Assembly: GCF_013032445.1 (NCBI RefSeq)
Contig: NZ_WQCA01000002.1
Span: 124,001 to 188,000 of the forward strand
Length of the DNA stretch: 64,000 nt
Reading direction: 5' to 3'
From: Ruegeria arenilitoris
Lineage (GTDB): Bacteria > Pseudomonadota > Alphaproteobacteria > Rhodobacterales > Rhodobacteraceae
Of this stretch, positions 43,130 through 54,850 are shown one piece after another. Position 1 is the first letter of the stretch. The number at the start of each line of letters is the position of its first letter. A program made the translations under genes and the position numbers. Under the pieces are notes generated by a model. That model was not told the DNA's origin. It did not search any database and saw only the letters and a list, made by a program, of their open reading frames with translations.

Positions 43130-44466
43130 TGCGTCACCTCATCGTCTTTCATCAGCCAGCCCGTCACGGATGTTTCGGGTTGCAGCACTTCACGGGCGGC
43201 AGCGATGATCTCCTCCCCGGTCACGGCCTGCAGGATATCGGGCCAGGCCTGCACATCCTCGACCGTCAGGCCACTGGTCAGCGCGCGGCCATAGCGGTTG
43301 CCGATCCCATCAACGTTGTCGCGGGCATAGGTCTGAGCCGCTCGCAACTGCATCTTGATCCGATCAAGGTCTTCTTCGTTCACGCCTTCGGCGATGAAAT
43401 CGGCCACGGCCTGATCCATCGCGTCCTCAGCCTCTTGCAAAGACACGCCCTGCGCCGGAACGACCAGCAGATCAAAGGTCGTGTCGTCCAGCGAAACGCC
43501 ACGGTAGAAGGCCCCGGCGTAGACAACCATTTGCTGCTCGAACTGCAGCTTTTCGTTCAGGTAGGACGTGGTACTGCCGCCCAGCAACTCTGCCAGCAAA
43601 AACAGCGCCGCCGCCTTCTCTTGCTCACCCGGATCACGCTCAGGTGCCAGATAGCTGCGCTGCACATAGGGCTGCGACAAACGCGCGTCTTTGAAGGTCA
43701 GGCGACGTTCGGCTGTTTGCGGCGGTTCCTGTGAACGTACACGTTCCGGCAGGTCCGGGTTGGCCGGTATAACACCGTAATATTGCTCGGCCAGTGCTTT
43801 GACCGCGTCGGGTTCCACATCACCGGTCACGACCAGAATGGCGTTATTGGGCGCGTAGTGGGTTTCATAGAAGGACAGCGCGTCCTCCATATCCAAAGTC
43901 TCCATCTCATGCCGCCAGCCAATGATCGGAACGCTATAGCCGTGATTGAGGTACTGCGCCGCGCTCATCTGCTCGCCGAACAGGGCACGAGGGCTGTTGT
44001 CGGTACGCTGGTTGCGTTCCTCAAGAATCACGTCGCGTTCGGTGACGATATCTTCTTCGCTCAGGCGGAGATTGCGCATCCGGTCCGCCTCCATCCGCAT
44101 CATCAGTTCCAACCTGTCTGCAGCGACGCGCTGAAAATAAGCGGTGTAGTCGTAAGAGGTGAACGCGTTGTCATTGCCGCCGTTGGCCGCGACGGTGGCG
44201 GAAAATTCACCCGGAGCCAGCGTATCGGTGCCTTTGAACATCAGATGCTCAAGGAAATGCGCAATGCCGGACGTTCCGACCGGCTCATCCGCCGACCCAA
44301 CGCGATACCAGACCATGTGTTGCACGACTGGCGCGCGGTGATCTTCGACTACAACGACATCCATGCCGTTTTCCAGCGTAAAGGTAGTGACCGCCTCGTG
44401 CCCCTCTTTGGCAATCAAAGGGGTGGCGGCAACCAGGGCGGCAGACAAGGCCAGAGCCCGAACCAT
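43126..44466 (-). CDS. M16 family zinc peptidase, catalytic subunit
   Basis: The 446-residue exported protein carries the inverted zinc motif HFLEHLMF (HxxEH, about residue 65), with a distal glutamate near FSATVAANGGNDNAFTSYDY (about 95). A signal peptide (ALALSAALVAATPLIA, residues 4-19) is present. A ribosome site CGGAGG lies before the ATG at 44466, so this start is chosen over 44499. The two M16 genes are a conserved pair of the alphaproteobacterial cell envelope; the substrates are periplasmic peptides in general, not known here. Confidence 0.92.
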   Translation of the reverse strand: MVRALALSAALVAATPLIAKEGHEAVTTFTLENGMDVVVVEDHRAPVVQHMVWYRVGSADEPVGTSGIAHFLEHLMFKGTDTLAPGEFSATVAANGGNDNAFTSYDYTAYFQRVAADRLELMMRMEADRMRNLRLSEEDIVTERDVILEERNQRTDNSPRALFGEQMSAAQYLNHGYSVPIIGWRHEMETLDMEDALSFYETHYAPNNAILVVTGDVEPDAVKALAEQYYGVIPANPDLPERVRSQEPPQTAERRLTFKDARLSQPYVQRSYLAPERDPGEQEKAAALFLLAELLGGSTTSYLNEKLQFEQQMVVYAGAFYRGVSLDDTTFDLLVVPAQGVSLQEAEDAMDQAVADFIAEGVNEEDLDRIKMQLRAAQTYARDNVDGIGNRYGRALTSGLTVEDVQAWPDILQAVTGEEIIAAAREVLQPETSVTGWLMKDDEVTQ

Positions 44467-44548
44467 GGGGCGTCCTCCGTTTCGTTTTGTGGTGTTCAAA
44501 CTACGGCGGTGGGGCGCAGGTTCAAGGGTGATGACGGAAAGTTAAGAT

Positions 44549-45067
44549 TTATTCATCAGCCGGAGGCGCAGACGGCGTCTCAAGCCCCGCGCGGCGCGCC
44601 GCTTCGTTCTGCAGATCGGCATCCAGCGCCTGACGCTGGTAAACCTGAGAATAACGATCCACCTTGAACAGACGCAAGCGGGTCAGACGGCCCTGCTTTC
44701 TGCGGAACTCGGCATCTTCGCTATCGACAACCTGCCGCGCGTTGGAAGGTACGCCATAGCGACTGGAGGCTGTCACAAGCGCCGCATCAGTGGATGGGAT
44801 GGCGGTATTTGCATTCAGTGCCGCTGCGTTACCGCCCAGGGCCACAACCGCGTCCGCCTTTGGGTTCGGGTCGGTCAGGTTGGTTCCACCCGGCGTGGGC
44901 GCAGGCAGGAACTTGTAGTCCTTGGGCTGGGTCAGCGGTTCTACAGGCATGACCGAGAACTCATCCGGGCCGTCACCCGGTGCCTCAAGATGGCGCAGAC
45001 CGATGTCAGAACACCCCGCAACTGCAAAGGCCAATGTCACAGCAAGTATGGAACGCGGCAACCGCAT
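44549..45067 (-). CDS. DUF3035 lipoprotein
   Basis: This 172-residue protein has a lipoprotein signal (AVTLAFAVAGCSDIGL, lipobox A-G-C at about residues 17-19) and then a proline-rich DUF3035 domain (PLTQPKDYKFLPAPTPGGTNLTDP near residue 44). It would be anchored in the outer or inner membrane. It lies between lspA, which processes lipoproteins, and the M16 pair, an arrangement that recurs in Rhodobacterales. No function is known. Confidence 0.85.
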   Translation of the reverse strand: MRLPRSILAVTLAFAVAGCSDIGLRHLEAPGDGPDEFSVMPVEPLTQPKDYKFLPAPTPGGTNLTDPNPKADAVVALGGNAAALNANTAIPSTDAALVTASSRYGVPSNARQVVDSEDAEFRRKQGRLTRLRLFKVDRYSQVYQRQALDADLQNEAARRAGLETPSAPPADE

Positions 45068-45117
45068 CAGAGTCTCCAGCCAGTTTCAGGCGCTTTTATC
45101 GCATTTCCCCGGGCGCG

Positions 45118-45588
45118 TCACGAGGGCTTTTTGCCCTCGAACAACACAAGCCCGATAGCGCCTGCAAAGATGAACACATCGGCCAGATTGAACACAAACG
45201 GGTTGTTGATGCCGCAGCAGGACATGTTGAGGAAATCCAGAACATAGCCATAGATCACCCGGTCCAGTACATTTGCCAGCGCCCCACCGATCAGCAACCC
45301 GCCGCAGAACAGCATCATCTTGGACGGTGCCGTGCGCATCAGCCAGATCAGCACGCCGATCGAGATGGACAGGGAGATACCGATCAGAACCCAGCGGGCA
45401 GTGTCGGTATCGCCTTGGAAGAGGCCAAAGTTGATACCGCGATTTTCACCGTATTTGAACACCAACAGGGGCGGCAGGACATCGATATTGCCCTCGGCCA
45501 CGCGCATCACGTGAACGACCAGATACTTGCTGATCTGGTCGATCAGAAACGCGGCCAGCGCGGCCCAGAGCAGAAGGCGATAGCGCAT
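45118..45588 (-). CDS. lspA: Lipoprotein signal peptidase II
   Basis: The 156-residue integral membrane aspartic peptidase cleaves the signal peptide of lipidated prolipoproteins. Four helices and the two catalytic aspartates are visible in the segments ALANVLDRVIYG (about residue 105) and VFNLADVFIFAG (about 130). It overlaps or touches the purH stop (both at 45588) on the same strand, with the DUF3035 lipoprotein gene downstream as a possible substrate. Confidence 0.94.
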   Translation of the reverse strand: MRYRLLLWAALAAFLIDQISKYLVVHVMRVAEGNIDVLPPLLVFKYGENRGINFGLFQGDTDTARWVLIGISLSISIGVLIWLMRTAPSKMMLFCGGLLIGGALANVLDRVIYGYVLDFLNMSCCGINNPFVFNLADVFIFAGAIGLVLFEGKKPS

Positions 45589-47177
45589 CAGTGACGGAAA
45601 TGGCGCATGCCGGTAAAGACCATGGCCAGACCAGCCTCGTCCGCCGCCGCGATCACCTCATCATCACGCATCGAGCCACCGGGCTGGATAACACAGGTCG
45701 CACCAGCCTCGGCAGCCTCCATCAGACCGTCGGGGAAGGGGAAGAACGCGTCCGAGGCCACGGCTGAGCCGATGGTCAGCGGTTGCGGCAGACCCAGCGC
45801 GTCAGCCATGCGTTCGGCTTTCTTGGCGGCGATCAGGGCTGAGTCCACACGACTCATCTGGCCCGCACCCACGCCCACGGTCGCACCGTCCTTGACGTAG
45901 ACGATGGCGTTGGATTTGACGTGTTTCGCCACTTTCCACGCAAACAGCAGGTCGCGCATCTGCTCCTCGGTCGGGGCCTTCTTGGTGACCACTTTCAGGT
46001 CATCCATGCCAACAAAGCCGTTGTCCTTGTCCTGAACCAGCAGGCCACCCGCCACCTGACGCACAGTTTTGCCACCAGCGGTCACATCCGGCAGACCTTC
46101 GGTCGTCAGCAAACGCAAGTTTTTCTTTGCTGCGAAAATGGCTTTGGCCTCATCCGAGGCACCGGGGACGATCACAACTTCGGTGAAGATACCGGTGATT
46201 TCCTGCGCAGTTTCCGCGTCCAGCGGCTGGTTCAGCGCTACGATGCCACCAAAGGCCGAGGTGCGATCACAGTCGAAGGCGGCCTTGTAGGCGTCCAGCA
46301 GGGTTGCGCCCTTGGCCACACCGCAGGGGTTGGCGTGTTTGATGATGGCGCACGCTGCACCTTGTGCCGGGTCAAACTCGGCCACCAGTTCGAAAGCGGC
46401 ATCGGTGTCGTTGATGTTGTTGTAGCTCAGTTCCTTACCCTGATGCTGTACGGCGGTTGCCACGCCGGGGCGACCCGTGCCGTCGGTGTAGAAAGCCGCC
46501 GACTGGTGGCTGTTTTCGCCATAGCGCAGGGTTTGTTTCAGCTCACCGGCAAAGGCGCGGCGTTTAGGGGCCTCAAGCTCCAGCGCGTCGGCCAGCCAGT
46601 TCGATACGGCGGTGTCATAGGCGGCGGTGCGGGCATAAGCCTTTTGCGCCAGCTTGCGGCGGAATTTTGGGCAAGTCGCGCCCTTGTGCTGGTCCATGTC
46701 ACCCAGCAGTTTCTCGTAGTCCTCGACATCCACGACCACGTTAACGAAAGCATGGTTCTTGGCCGCCGCTCGGATCATCGCAGGGCCACCGATGTCGATA
46801 TTCTCGACACATTCATCATAGTCGGCACCTTTGGCCACGGTCGCCTCGAACGGGTAGAGGTTCACGACCAGCAGATCGATCGCGCCGATGCCGTGTTCGG
46901 TCATCGCGGCGACATGAGTGTCGTTGTCACGCAGCGCCAGCAAGCCACCATGCACCATCGGGTGCAGGGTCTTCACCCGGCCGTCCATCATTTCGGGGAA
47001 GCCGGTAACCTCACTGACATCCTTCACCTCAAGCCCTGCATCGCGCAGCGCTTTGGCGGTGCCGCCGGTCGACAGCAGCTCGACCCCGCGCTCGGACAGC
47101 GCCTGTCCCAGTTCGATCAATCCGGTCTTGTCGGATACGGAAAGCAACGCGCGGCGCACGGGGTGAAGGTCGGTCAT
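45588..47177 (-). CDS. purH: Bifunctional phosphoribosylaminoimidazolecarboxamide formyltransferase / IMP cyclohydrolase
   Basis: The 529-residue protein catalyses the last two steps of IMP synthesis. The N-terminal MGS-like IMP cyclohydrolase domain (about 1-190; [15 protein letters not shown] near 10, [13 protein letters not shown] near 37) precedes the AICAR transformylase domain (about 200-529; [11 protein letters not shown] near 270). The start at 47177 is chosen over the extended frame to 47243, because conserved sequence begins there. Length is near the family value. Confidence 0.96.
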   Translation of the reverse strand: MTDLHPVRRALLSVSDKTGLIELGQALSERGVELLSTGGTAKALRDAGLEVKDVSEVTGFPEMMDGRVKTLHPMVHGGLLALRDNDTHVAAMTEHGIGAIDLLVVNLYPFEATVAKGADYDECVENIDIGGPAMIRAAAKNHAFVNVVVDVEDYEKLLGDMDQHKGATCPKFRRKLAQKAYARTAAYDTAVSNWLADALELEAPKRRAFAGELKQTLRYGENSHQSAAFYTDGTGRPGVATAVQHQGKELSYNNINDTDAAFELVAEFDPAQGAACAIIKHANPCGVAKGATLLDAYKAAFDCDRTSAFGGIVALNQPLDAETAQEITGIFTEVVIVPGASDEAKAIFAAKKNLRLLTTEGLPDVTAGGKTVRQVAGGLLVQDKDNGFVGMDDLKVVTKKAPTEEQMRDLLFAWKVAKHVKSNAIVYVKDGATVGVGAGQMSRVDSALIAAKKAERMADALGLPQPLTIGSAVASDAFFPFPDGLMEAAEAGATCVIQPGGSMRDDEVIAAADEAGLAMVFTGMRHFRH

Positions 47178-47199
47178 GGGTCCAAAGGTCCTTTTGGCG

Positions 47200-48939
47200 T
47201 CAGTCAAACTCGGGCTCGTCCCGGTGCAGGTCGCGCACGGCATAGGCTGTATCCTGTGCCTTGCTCAACGTCCACTGGATGCGCGTCGCATACTCCATTG
47301 CGCGCCCGGATAGAACGATCTGTTTTGTCGCGCGCGGCTTTAACCGGCCTTTTTCAAGATAAACGCTTGGTTCAACGGTTAATTTTGCAACACCATCGTG
47401 GCGGAAAACCCAGATCTCACCGCTTTTGAGCGCCATCGACACCGCCGCACCGCCCAGATCGATGGCTGCATCGACGTCAGGATGCAGGTGAAACCGGATG
47501 TCGAAGCCGACGCCCTTCAGCCCTGAGGCGTCCATCGCCTTGTCGAACTGCCGCTTGGCTTTGTCGGTCGCGGTCAGCAAAATGTCCTCGCCCGTCAGCT
47601 TGCGCCCGTCAAACCGCAGCTCGAAAGTGCGGGCATGGGTCAGGCCGAACACCTTGGTGTAGCCATCATGCCCGACCATAAAGCGTGTGCCTTCAAATGC
47701 CTCTTCGGTGTCCACCGGTACGTCTTGCGGCGCGTCGACTAGTGCTTCGCTCTCGCTGCCGTTGCCAGCAGGGGCCAGCCGGGCGCTGGAATAGCCATCC
47801 AGGCACAGTGTCGAATGTGAAGGTGTCGCTCGTCCGGCGCGCCGCCACTCGGACCCGAAACTTTCCCCTGACCCGCAATTCACGATCAAAGGCCGCCGCC
47901 CCGAGGTCAGTTCAAACGCGCTAGTCGAAGCATGCGCATTCAGCGACGCCGCCCCTTTGGGCGGCACGCCTGCATCCACGATCACGCTGGTCCGCGCCGC
48001 ATACAGCCGGGCAAACCCCATCGCCAGACCGGTTACATGGTGCGGCCGGACTCCGCTTTGGGCCAATGCCTGATCCAATCGCCCTTCGACGCCGCGCCCA
48101 CCGCCGTGAAACCGAGCCAGCGCACCGTCGGCATGGCGCAGGCTGCGCAGTGTCGGGGCCATTCGCTTGATCGCATCGGCCTGTGCCGCAGGTGTCCCCC
48201 GGCCCAAATCGCCTAACGCGGCCGAAGTCCACGATAGCAGAGTGAAGACATCCAGCAGCTCTTCGGGGTTTCGGGTGGGAATGCCGCCCTGTGCATCGAT
48301 CTGTTTTTCACATTCCTTCGCAAGGGCGCGCAGTGCCGGATCGGCCATGCGTTCAGCCCCCTCCAAGGCCAGCCCGGCTTGAACCAACCCGGCCAAAGCC
48401 TCAAACCGGGGCAGGCCCGGCGTCGCGGCCTGCCAGCGTTTGGAAAGAAACCAGGTCTGTTGTGCCAGTGACCGGAAAAACGCCCGGCTTTGTTTTTCAT
48501 CCGCACCGCGCAGCAGGAAAATCGCGTGATTGATCCAGCGCATCAAACGCCGACCGGTCAGATCAGGCGCCCATCCCGGCCCCTGCCCGCGGCCATGTGT
48601 TTCAATCCAACCCCAGACCCAACGCTGAGCTTTTTCCCGCGCCCGCATGTCTCCGACTGCGGCCAGATCATCCAGCCAAGCAAACCCGTGACGCTCGTTG
48701 TCAAAGCCGACACTGGGCGCAGACACATCCCACAGGCCGGTATCCTGCGCCTCGACCAGATAACCTGCAAACAGCAGATTGCCCGCCACCAACTGCCGCC
48801 CTCGCGCAAACGACCCGACTGTGCGGGGTTCGGGGTCTCCGACAAACCCGGTGACCGCCTTGCGCCGCTGGCTGAGCCGCGCATAGAGACGGTTCTGAAA
48901 CCGCGCCCACCGGTTGGTCATGGTATCTGAATTCGACAT
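47200..48939 (-). CDS. Heparinase II/III family protein
   Basis: The 579-residue protein has no signal peptide. The N-terminal half is an alpha-helical toroid-like region (about 60-330; [24 protein letters not shown] near 82) and the C-terminal half a beta-sandwich with [12 protein letters not shown]. This is the heparinase II/III family, which in Alphaproteobacteria often lies next to purH. The activity on a polysaccharide is inferred from the family, but the cytoplasmic location makes it uncertain. It lies 22 bp from purH on the same strand. Confidence 0.85.
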   Translation of the reverse strand: MSNSDTMTNRWARFQNRLYARLSQRRKAVTGFVGDPEPRTVGSFARGRQLVAGNLLFAGYLVEAQDTGLWDVSAPSVGFDNERHGFAWLDDLAAVGDMRAREKAQRWVWGWIETHGRGQGPGWAPDLTGRRLMRWINHAIFLLRGADEKQSRAFFRSLAQQTWFLSKRWQAATPGLPRFEALAGLVQAGLALEGAERMADPALRALAKECEKQIDAQGGIPTRNPEELLDVFTLLSWTSAALGDLGRGTPAAQADAIKRMAPTLRSLRHADGALARFHGGGRGVEGRLDQALAQSGVRPHHVTGLAMGFARLYAARTSVIVDAGVPPKGAASLNAHASTSAFELTSGRRPLIVNCGSGESFGSEWRRAGRATPSHSTLCLDGYSSARLAPAGNGSESEALVDAPQDVPVDTEEAFEGTRFMVGHDGYTKVFGLTHARTFELRFDGRKLTGEDILLTATDKAKRQFDKAMDASGLKGVGFDIRFHLHPDVDAAIDLGGAAVSMALKSGEIWVFRHDGVAKLTVEPSVYLEKGRLKPRATKQIVLSGRAMEYATRIQWTLSKAQDTAYAVRDLHRDEPEFD

Positions 48940-49029
48940 GACGCTCGTTACTCTGCCTCTTGCGCTCTGCTGGCGCTTGAGACCCAACGATAGACCGCAC
49001 GGATCGTCAAGTCACCGAAAAGCGTCCCG

Positions 49030-50286
49030 TCAGGCGGATTTGGCCAGGCAGGCGACATAGAACCCGTCCATCCCACCGCGATCCGGCCAATAATCAGGCC
49101 GCAGGCGCAGGCCGCCCTCTTCTGTGATCCAGCCGGACTCAACCCCGGCAATGTTCAGTGCATCACGATCCGCAGCCATGTCTGGGTATTGTTCCAGCGC
49201 CTCTTCGATCTGGACCTCGCCCTCATCCGGCAGCAGAGAGCAGGTGCAATAAACCAGCCGCCCGCCGGGTTTCAGCAAGGTCCAGGCATGGGCCAGCATC
49301 TGGGCCTGCAATTCAATTAGACCGCCGAATTCCGAGCCATCCTTGGCAAAGGGCAGATCCGGATGGCGGCGAATGGTGCCGGTGGCCGAACAGGGCGCAT
49401 CCAGTAGGATGGCGTCGTACTGCCCCTGATGCTCCAACGCATCGCCCGCGATGACATCGGCATTCAGACTCGTACGTTTGAGGTTCTCGCGCACCCGCTC
49501 CAGCCGCGAGTCCGAGATATCCAGCGCGGTGACCTTTGCTCCGGCAGCGGCCAGTTGCAGCGTCTTGCCGCCCGGCGCGGCGCAGAGGTCCAAAATAGTT
49601 TCACCGACCTTGGGCACCAGCACCTGCACCGGCAACGCCGCCGCCGCGTCCTGAACCCACCAGTCGCCTGTGTTGAACCCCGGCAGGGCCGAGACCTGCC
49701 CCGCATCCTGCAGGCGCAGCGACCCGGTCGGCAAAGCCTCTCCGGGGCCGTTCGCCCCCGGTTTTATGGTGATATCCAGTGGGGCACCTGCGAAGTGGGC
49801 CTGTTCCATGCCCGCAACGGCCTCAGTACCCCAAGCCATGATCAAAGGTTCACGCAGCCATTCCGGCAGGCGCGGCACGCGCATTTTCGGCCACGCCTCT
49901 GGCCCCTCGGCGGCCACTTTGCGCAGAACCGCATTCACCAAGCCCTTGAGGCGGCCATGCTTGCGCGAGCGGCCCACGACCTCGACCATGGAATTGACCA
50001 CACCATGCGCAGCCTCACCATGGCACAGCTCAACCGCACCAAGACGGAGAGCGTTGTGCACGGTCAGAGCGGGCGTCCGGTTCAAGTGGTTGTCCAGCAG
50101 GCGGTCGGCGCGCTCAAGCCCGCGCAAGGTTTCCAGCGTCAGCCGTTGCGCCCGGGCGCGGTCCTCAGGGTCCAGCCGATCCAGCGCACCTGCGGCCAGA
50201 CATTCGGACAGCAACCGGCCTTCTCCCAGAATTTGATCCAGCAGATAGATCGCGCTGCGTCGCGCCGCTGTTGCGTTGTCGGACAT
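49030..50286 (-). CDS. rsmB: 16S rRNA (cytosine-5-)-methyltransferase RsmB/NOP family
   Basis: The 418-residue protein has the NusB-like RNA-binding domain (about 1-140) and a SAM-dependent methyltransferase domain (about 165-415) with the motifs LDLCAAPGGKT (about 250), the catalytic cysteine regions DAPCSATGT (about 310) and YCTCSLLPDE (about 360). It methylates cytosine 967 of 16S rRNA in E. coli. It begins the minus-strand run towards purH. Confidence 0.92.
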   Translation of the reverse strand: MSDNATAARRSAIYLLDQILGEGRLLSECLAAGALDRLDPEDRARAQRLTLETLRGLERADRLLDNHLNRTPALTVHNALRLGAVELCHGEAAHGVVNSMVEVVGRSRKHGRLKGLVNAVLRKVAAEGPEAWPKMRVPRLPEWLREPLIMAWGTEAVAGMEQAHFAGAPLDITIKPGANGPGEALPTGSLRLQDAGQVSALPGFNTGDWWVQDAAAALPVQVLVPKVGETILDLCAAPGGKTLQLAAAGAKVTALDISDSRLERVRENLKRTSLNADVIAGDALEHQGQYDAILLDAPCSATGTIRRHPDLPFAKDGSEFGGLIELQAQMLAHAWTLLKPGGRLVYCTCSLLPDEGEVQIEEALEQYPDMAADRDALNIAGVESGWITEEGGLRLRPDYWPDRGGMDGFYVACLAKSA

Positions 50287-50375
50287 GGAACCGCCTTTGA
50301 TGTGACCCTCGCCCGCATTGCCAAACGCGGACGGGGGCGTATATCAAGACCCTGCACGGAAAGGAACCCGATGTC

Positions 50376-50558
50376 ATGAGCGACGACCGCAAAGACCTGC
50401 CCCCTGCCGCCCAGCGCGCTTTGGCCGAGGCCGAAGAGCGCCGCAAAAAGGCCGAGGCTGAGGCAAAAGAGATGCCCAAGGAATTGGGTGGCCGCGATGG
50501 TCCCGATCCGGCCCGTTACGGCGATTGGGAAAAAAAGGGCATTGCGATCGATTTCTGA
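50376..50558 (+). CDS. Succinate dehydrogenase assembly factor 4-like (DUF1674)
   Basis: A 60-residue protein with a lysine/glutamate-rich helix followed by ELGGRDGPDPARYGDWEKKG and IDF at the end, the DUF1674 signature. Mitochondrial SDHAF4 homologues help flavinate or assemble the succinate dehydrogenase flavoprotein. In many Alphaproteobacteria it lies next to rsmB, as here, on the opposite strand. Confidence 0.9.
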   Translation: MSDDRKDLPPAAQRALAEAEERRKKAEAEAKEMPKELGGRDGPDPARYGDWEKKGIAIDF

Positions 50559-50562
50559 TCGC

Positions 50563-51417
50563 TCAGCCCCGCAACGCCGTTAGAAAATCGTCAATCAGTG
50601 CACGCTGTTTCTTTGACCGCACCCGATCTTCGGGCCAAGTCAGCCAATAGCCTTCGCGCGTTTTCAGTTCCGGCAAGTCCAGCCTACATAGTTGCCCGCT
50701 GCGCACATGCCCGGAAGCCAGCGGTACCGAGCCCAAAACCACTCCCATCTCCTGCCGTGCCGCTGCAATCGCGTGACCCATTGAATCAAAGCTGACCCGA
50801 GCCGGTGGCAAGTTTTCCATCCCCGCTGTCGCCGCCCAGTCGCGCCAACCGGGCCGTTCGCCGCGTTGGTCGACCAGGGGAGCCCCCCAAGCAACGCCAG
50901 GTGCGGCCATCGGCACCAGAACCTCTTGCGCGATCAAAGCCGCCTCTCGCCCCGGCCACGCTCCGCGACCATATCGGATTTGCAGCCATGTCTTTTCCTC
51001 ATCCAGCGAAGATCGGCGGGCCACGGAATCGGTCAGGACCTGTACCTTGGGCCGCGCCTCAAGGAACAATGGCAGGCACGGCAGAACCAGCGCGTAGATA
51101 TGGGATGACAGGCCAGCGACCCGTAGTTCCCGCGGGGATTTGCCGAATAGGTCCTCGGTGTTGCGCTCCAGCGCCTGCAAACTGTCCTGAACCAGCGGCA
51201 GATAGCTCTCGCCCTCAACCGTCAGAGACACGCCGCGCGCTTCACGTACAAACAGCGTGCGGCCCAACCACGTTTCCAGATTTGCGATCCGCTGGCTGAC
51301 TGCGGCCTGAGTCAGTCCGAACTCCTTGGCGGCGGCGGAAAACCCGCCCAATCGCCCGGCTGCTTCGAACACACGCAACCAGTCCAGTGGCGGTAATCCG
51401 ATCTTTTTCTTAGCCAT
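50563..51417 (-). CDS. LysR family transcriptional regulator
   Basis: The 284-residue protein has an N-terminal winged HTH (about residues 8-65: LRVFEAAGRLGGFSAAAKEFGLTQAAVSQRIANLE, in part) and a LysR substrate-binding domain (about 90-280). It is most similar in layout to GcvA/TrpI-like regulators. It is divergent from the dioxygenase cassette starting at 51515, so it probably controls it. The start at 51417 (ATG) is chosen because the longer frame begins with TTG. Confidence 0.88.
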   Translation of the reverse strand: MAKKKIGLPPLDWLRVFEAAGRLGGFSAAAKEFGLTQAAVSQRIANLETWLGRTLFVREARGVSLTVEGESYLPLVQDSLQALERNTEDLFGKSPRELRVAGLSSHIYALVLPCLPLFLEARPKVQVLTDSVARRSSLDEEKTWLQIRYGRGAWPGREAALIAQEVLVPMAAPGVAWGAPLVDQRGERPGWRDWAATAGMENLPPARVSFDSMGHAIAAARQEMGVVLGSVPLASGHVRSGQLCRLDLPELKTREGYWLTWPEDRVRSKKQRALIDDFLTALRG

Positions 51418-51445
51418 AAGATTTTCCAAGCCTCAGCAGCAATAA

Positions 51446-53234
<1,789 letters not shown>

Positions 53235-53238
<4 letters not shown>

Positions 53239-53903
53239 ACGCGCCGGAATATATCTTTGAGGCCAGCACCAAGCCCTCGTTGCCCTGGCACGAGGTCCCA
53301 CTGATCCGCGCCACCGACGAGTCGGTCAAGGGCTATGGCTGTCTGGTCGATGACCCTGAAACCTTCGAGATCGAAATCACCCGTTGGCCGCAGCAAGGCT
53401 GGCGGCCCATCGACGAAGGCACCGGCGACGAAGGGGGCTGGGTCGAAGGCACGTTTCACGGCGAATGGAAGGGCGATGTGCTCTATGGCCGGAACGAAGC
53501 GGTGAACGGCCACTATGTTCTGGGCTGGTCCACTGATCCAAAACAGGCGCAGGCGCAACGCCAAACCGCGCCGCGCGATCAGGTATTGCTGTGGCACATG
53601 AATTATCACCCCGATGGCGGACAGATGTTCTGGCCGCTGGACAACAAGCCCTTCATCATCCCCGCCGCCCTGCCCGGCGATAATCTGACGCCGGAAAAGG
53701 TGGTGGCTTTCTGGTGCGACGGCTCACGCGGGCTCTATATCCATCCCGGCATCTGGCATGAAGGGATTTTTCCCGTAGAGGACAATCAGCGTTTCCTCGA
53801 CCGTCAGGGTGCAGTTCACGCACGGGTTAGCGCCGATATCGGCAAGGAATTCGGTGTTTACCTCGCCTGCCCGTTGCGCGCGGATAAGATCAGGGACCTC
53901 TGA
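53235..53903 (+). CDS. Ureidoglycolate lyase-like cupin, third gene of tmp cassette
   Basis: The 222-residue protein has the AllA/ureidoglycolate lyase cupin pattern: YVLGWSTDP, then FWPLDNKPFIIPAA (about residue 130), VAFWCDGSRGLYIHPGIWHEG (about 155-175), and GVYLACPL at the end. In the usual context these enzymes split ureidoglycolate or process ureidoacrylate-type compounds. Here the start overlaps the tmpB stop (4 bp), and no allantoin genes are nearby, so it probably acts on a substrate related to the phosphonate pathway. The function in this cassette is unknown. Confidence 0.72.
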
Positions 53904-53986
53904 CACCGCTTTCAGACTCCCTTAACCCTTGCCGCTGGCACCTGTGATACGCTCGACCCACGTCCGATGGATATGGGAGGCATCAG

Positions 53987-54844
53987 ATGGGACTGAACAG
54001 ACGTAAGGTTGTCCAGTTGGGAACAGCGGCAACGGTCGGAACGCTGCTGCCGCGCGCCACGCTTGCGGCAGAAGACCAGAATCAGGCGTTCGAACAGGAC
54101 CTCAGCGATACGCTCACGCGCCTGAGAACGTTATTTGCCGAGCTCGGATTCACAGAATCCGAACCGCTTTCGATTGTATCGGGGGTCGCAGACTATAATG
54201 GCGGGCTGCGACACGATTTCGATCAGTCTACCCTGCCCTCCAATGCCTTTGTCATCCAGCCGTTGGCGCGGGTCGCTGATGTGGACGAACAACACCGCCC
54301 GGACGTGCTGCCCCTGTTTCACGAGGTCGGCTGTCACCCGAAGGACGCCGACGGTCAGGCCACGACCCGCCTGATGATGCGCCTTTTGAGCGAGGGGTTC
54401 GGCCTCGACCCATCCCGCATCGCCTTTGTCAGCGTGCCGCAAGCCGACGACATGCGCCCGGTGCTGGACGAGATGGGCCTGCCTTTTGCGGAAAAAGTCC
54501 TGCTGCGGGACGAAGCCGAGGCCTTGGCGGCCCGCGATGCATCCGGCTTTTTCTTCCCCGATCCGTTTGGCGAAGACTACATCGTGACCATGGGCGTCTA
54601 TTACCGCGTCGGGGAAACGGATGAACCCGCCCCCGGCTCCTATCCCCCGTCAGCCAACTGGACCGAAATCGGTGAGATTGTCATCGGCGGAGAGGCCGCG
54701 CCGCTGGGAATTTCCATTGGGGCCGAGCGCCTGACCTATGCAATGACCGGCCAGTTCCCAACTTGGGATCAGCGGCTGGGTGCTTTGTTTGCACAGGTCG
54801 AACAGGACGGCACCGAACCGCCCGGTTTGACTGCGTTCAAGTGA
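53987..54844 (+). CDS. Exported protein resembling the alanyl-tRNA synthetase catalytic core
   Basis: The 285-residue protein starts with NRRKVVQLGTAATVGTLL, a Tat-like or Sec-like signal. The remainder looks like the AlaRS class II core: VIQPLARVADVDE (compare QPxxRxxDIE), LFHEVGCH (compare FFEMLGNF of motif 2), SEGFGLDPSRIAFVSV (compare the helix followed by GLDPERL-type strand), WTEIGEIVIG (compare EIGNIVF) and GAERLTYAMTGQFPTWD (compare GLERLAAVLQG). All are only pattern matches by eye. If correct it is an isolated catalytic core with an export signal, without editing or C-Ala domains. Its function is unknown. It lies 84 bp from the tmp cassette. Confidence 0.6.
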   Translation: MGLNRRKVVQLGTAATVGTLLPRATLAAEDQNQAFEQDLSDTLTRLRTLFAELGFTESEPLSIVSGVADYNGGLRHDFDQSTLPSNAFVIQPLARVADVDEQHRPDVLPLFHEVGCHPKDADGQATTRLMMRLLSEGFGLDPSRIAFVSVPQADDMRPVLDEMGLPFAEKVLLRDEAEALAARDASGFFFPDPFGEDYIVTMGVYYRVGETDEPAPGSYPPSANWTEIGEIVIGGEAAPLGISIGAERLTYAMTGQFPTWDQRLGALFAQVEQDGTEPPGLTAFK

Positions 54845-54850
54845 CGTGGC

